A DNA stretch of 15,391 bases from positions 1-15,391 of the forward strand of contig CAZNNH010000149.1 of assembly GCA_964574335.1 (NCBI GenBank), given 5' to 3'. Below, piece after piece: positions 13,973-15,391 of the stretch (positions are counted from its first letter, which is position 1; each line of letters starts with the position of its first letter). Position numbers and translations under genes: made by a program. Below the pieces are notes generated by a model. That model was not told the origin of the DNA, did not search any database, and saw nothing but the letters and a program-made list of their open reading frames with translations. Source of the DNA: CAZNNH01 sp964574335. GTDB taxonomy: Bacteria; Acidobacteriota; Vicinamibacteria; Fen-336.

Positions 13973-14001
13973 TTGACTGGCCCGCCCGGGTCGCCTATAA
14001 T
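13973..14001 (+). promoter_or_regulatory. Near-consensus sigma-70 promoter of the TPR lipoprotein gene
   Basis: TTGACT (13973-13978) and a perfect TATAAT (13996-14001) are exactly 17 nt apart, the strongest promoter in the window. The expected start is near 14008, about 54 nt before ATG 14062. The discriminator after the -10 (CCTGCCC) is GC-rich, a feature of promoters repressed by ppGpp in some bacteria. Confidence 0.9.
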
Positions 14002-14061
14002 CCTGCCCTTCGCATTCGAGGGAACGTCCTCCAAGTCAAGCTCTTCCCGGGAGACAGCCCG

Positions 14062-15048
14062 ATGAGAATTCGGATCCAAAGCCTGGCCGTGGTACCGCTA
14101 GTTCTGGCCGTGGCCGGCCTCGGCTGCAACACCATCCGAGCCAAGGCCGCGCTCAAGGACGCCAACAAGGCCTACAAGGACGAGAACTTCAAGGCGGCGA
14201 TCGAGCTGTACCAGCATGTGATCGAGCTCATGCCGGGCAACGCGGCCGCCCACTTCTATCTGGGCAGCTCCGAGCAGGCGCTCTACCGACCGGGCAAGGA
14301 CGACCCCGAGAACCGCCAGCGGCTGGACACCGCCATCGCCGAGTACAAGAAGACCCTCGAGGTGGCCACCGGAGACGCTCCCAACGACAAGACCCTCACC
14401 AACAACGCCCTTTCGGCCCTCATCGGGATCTACGCCGACGAGCCCTTCCGCGACTACGACACCGCGATCTCGTATGCCGACCAGCTCGTCAAGCAGAACC
14501 CGGACGACATCAAGAACCTGTTCGCGATGGCGAACCTGTACGAGAAGTTCGGCCACATCGACCTGGCCGAGCAGACCTACTCCCGGGCCTGGGAGCTGAA
14601 CCCCAGCGACGTCAAGGCGTGCGGCGCGCTGGCCGCCTTCTACAACAAGCCGCTGTGGGAGGCACACTCCCGTTTCGACGACGCCATCGGCGTGCTCGAG
14701 CGGTGTGCCGCCTTGGCGCCCGACGACCCGACCGGCTTCTACAAGGTGGCGACCTTCTACTGGGACAAGGCCTATCGCGACCCGATGCTCACCGACAAGC
14801 AGAAGGACGAGTACGCCGACAAGGGTCTAGCGGCCGTCGAGAAGGCGCTGGAGCTGAAGTCCGACTACATAGACGCGATCGTCTACAAGGGGCTCCTGTA
14901 CCGGGTGAAGGCCACCACCACCACCGACCGGCGCAAGGCCTTCCAGCTCCTCGAGGAGGCGCAGGCGCTCCAGAAGCTGGCCCTCGACCTCAAGAAGCAG
15001 GAGCAGCAGCAGGAAGAGGCGGATGCGGCTGCCGCCGGGGCCGAGTAG
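14062..15048 (+). CDS. TPR-repeat probable lipoprotein
   Basis: This 328-residue protein has a signal sequence (residues 1-21) ending in VAGLGC, with C22 as the likely lipidated cysteine. The -3 position is Gly rather than the usual Leu, so the lipobox is imperfect. The mature part is helical with several TPR-like repeats: AALKDANKAYKDENFKAAI to about 65, DTAIAEYKKTLEVA, DYDTAISYADQLVKQNPDD, HIDLAEQTYSRAWELNPSD, FDDAIGVLERCAALAPDD and a last one around VEKALELKSDYIDAI. The tail is Gln/Glu/Ala-rich (KKQEQQQEEADAAAAG). ATG 14062 follows CGGGAGA and a strong promoter. TPR lipoproteins often scaffold outer-membrane or cell-envelope assemblies. The specific role is unknown. It is divergent from rel. 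Confidence 0.88.
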   Translation: MRIRIQSLAVVPLVLAVAGLGCNTIRAKAALKDANKAYKDENFKAAIELYQHVIELMPGNAAAHFYLGSSEQALYRPGKDDPENRQRLDTAIAEYKKTLEVATGDAPNDKTLTNNALSALIGIYADEPFRDYDTAISYADQLVKQNPDDIKNLFAMANLYEKFGHIDLAEQTYSRAWELNPSDVKACGALAAFYNKPLWEAHSRFDDAIGVLERCAALAPDDPTGFYKVATFYWDKAYRDPMLTDKQKDEYADKGLAAVEKALELKSDYIDAIVYKGLLYRVKATTTTDRRKAFQLLEEAQALQKLALDLKKQEQQQEEADAAAAGAE

Positions 15049-15391
15049 AGACAGACCGAGTCGCTGAATCCGTCCTGGGGGACACCGGCGCCCCCGCGCT
15101 CCTGGAACTCCCCCCTCGAGTGCCCGGCACCGAGCCGTGCCTGGCGGGTGCGCCGGTGCCGCGCCATCTTGCCGACCCAAGCCGTCCGGGCCCGCGCTCG
15201 ACCGGGCAGGTGGGGACTGCGCCCGACATCTTGGCCGCGCCCCCGGGAGCCTACCGCCTAGCCCGGTCCCGGGAGCCGCCTCTAGGGTGAGACATCGGAC
15301 CCGGCTGCGAGGAGCCGCTGGGCCTCCCGTCACACTCCTGGTCGGGGGGCACGACCTCCCGGCCCCGGCCAAGAAGCGCGGAGAACGGACT
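15049..15391. other. Apparent intergenic region at the right edge; no gene recognised
   Basis: After the TPR gene stop, 343 bases hold no frame that looks like a real protein on either strand; the frames are Arg/Pro/Gly-rich shadows. GGGGG (15077-15081) can pair with CCCCC (15091-15095), and CGGCACCG (15125-15132) pairs perfectly with CGGTGCCG (15154-15161). Either could be part of a transcript end, but no U-tract follows. No tRNA, promoter hexamers or riboswitch were seen. Confidence 0.5.

Noticed and set aside
11737..14079. 780-codon minus-strand frame over rel
   Set aside because: It is another frame of rel, rich in Arg, Pro and Gly, with no motifs, and it runs across the rel promoter region. 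The rel frame shows all HD, synthetase, TGS and ACT motifs.

Overview
The window is a very GC-rich (about 70% by eye) bacterial chromosome segment, almost fully coding, with strong third-position GC and many long antisense shadow frames. No rRNA, phage, transposase, integrase or CRISPR signal is visible. The mix of housekeeping genes (dnaX, SRP RNA, tadA, rpmB, a bifunctional rel) with a chromosomal ParA-like cluster, a GH127 glycosidase and a TPR lipoprotein would suit a high-GC Acidobacteriota- or Myxococcota-like organism. Nothing in the sequence fixes the phylum, so this is only an inference.

Layout. Bases 1-1389, minus strand: the small bacterial SRP RNA followed by dnaX, which runs off the left edge. 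1566-2027, plus: an RsbW/SpoIIAB-like histidine-kinase-type ATPase, ending at a hairpin pair. 2126-2914, minus: tadA, then tRNA-Ser(CGA) and tRNA-Ser(GGA). 3108-3563, plus: a circularly permuted YpsA / putative molybdenum carrier (SLOG) protein. 3560-7178, minus: hypA, hypB, a single-pass membrane protein, a ParA-like ATPase, and a protein with acidic 19-residue repeats and a Roadblock/LC7-like C-terminal domain. 7363-10788, plus: a secreted GH127 glycosidase and two overlapping SAM methyltransferase genes. 10840-11173, plus: rpmB with its own promoter. 11212-13784, minus: rel (RelA/SpoT) and ridA. 14062-15048, plus: a TPR lipoprotein driven by a near-consensus sigma-70 promoter. 15049-15391: no gene recognised.

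How the genes relate. Housekeeping functions are translation, tRNA modification, the replication clamp loader, SRP targeting and ppGpp metabolism. Accessory functions are nickel insertion (hypAB), intracellular positioning (the ParA-like cluster) and glycan breakdown (GH127). The least described part is 3560-6073: a membrane-anchored Pro-rich protein, an orphan ParA without ParB, and a repeat/Roadblock-like protein whose start lies inside parA. It may be a cargo-positioning or polarity module. The divergent rel/TPR intergenic region carries two clear back-to-back sigma-70-type promoters.
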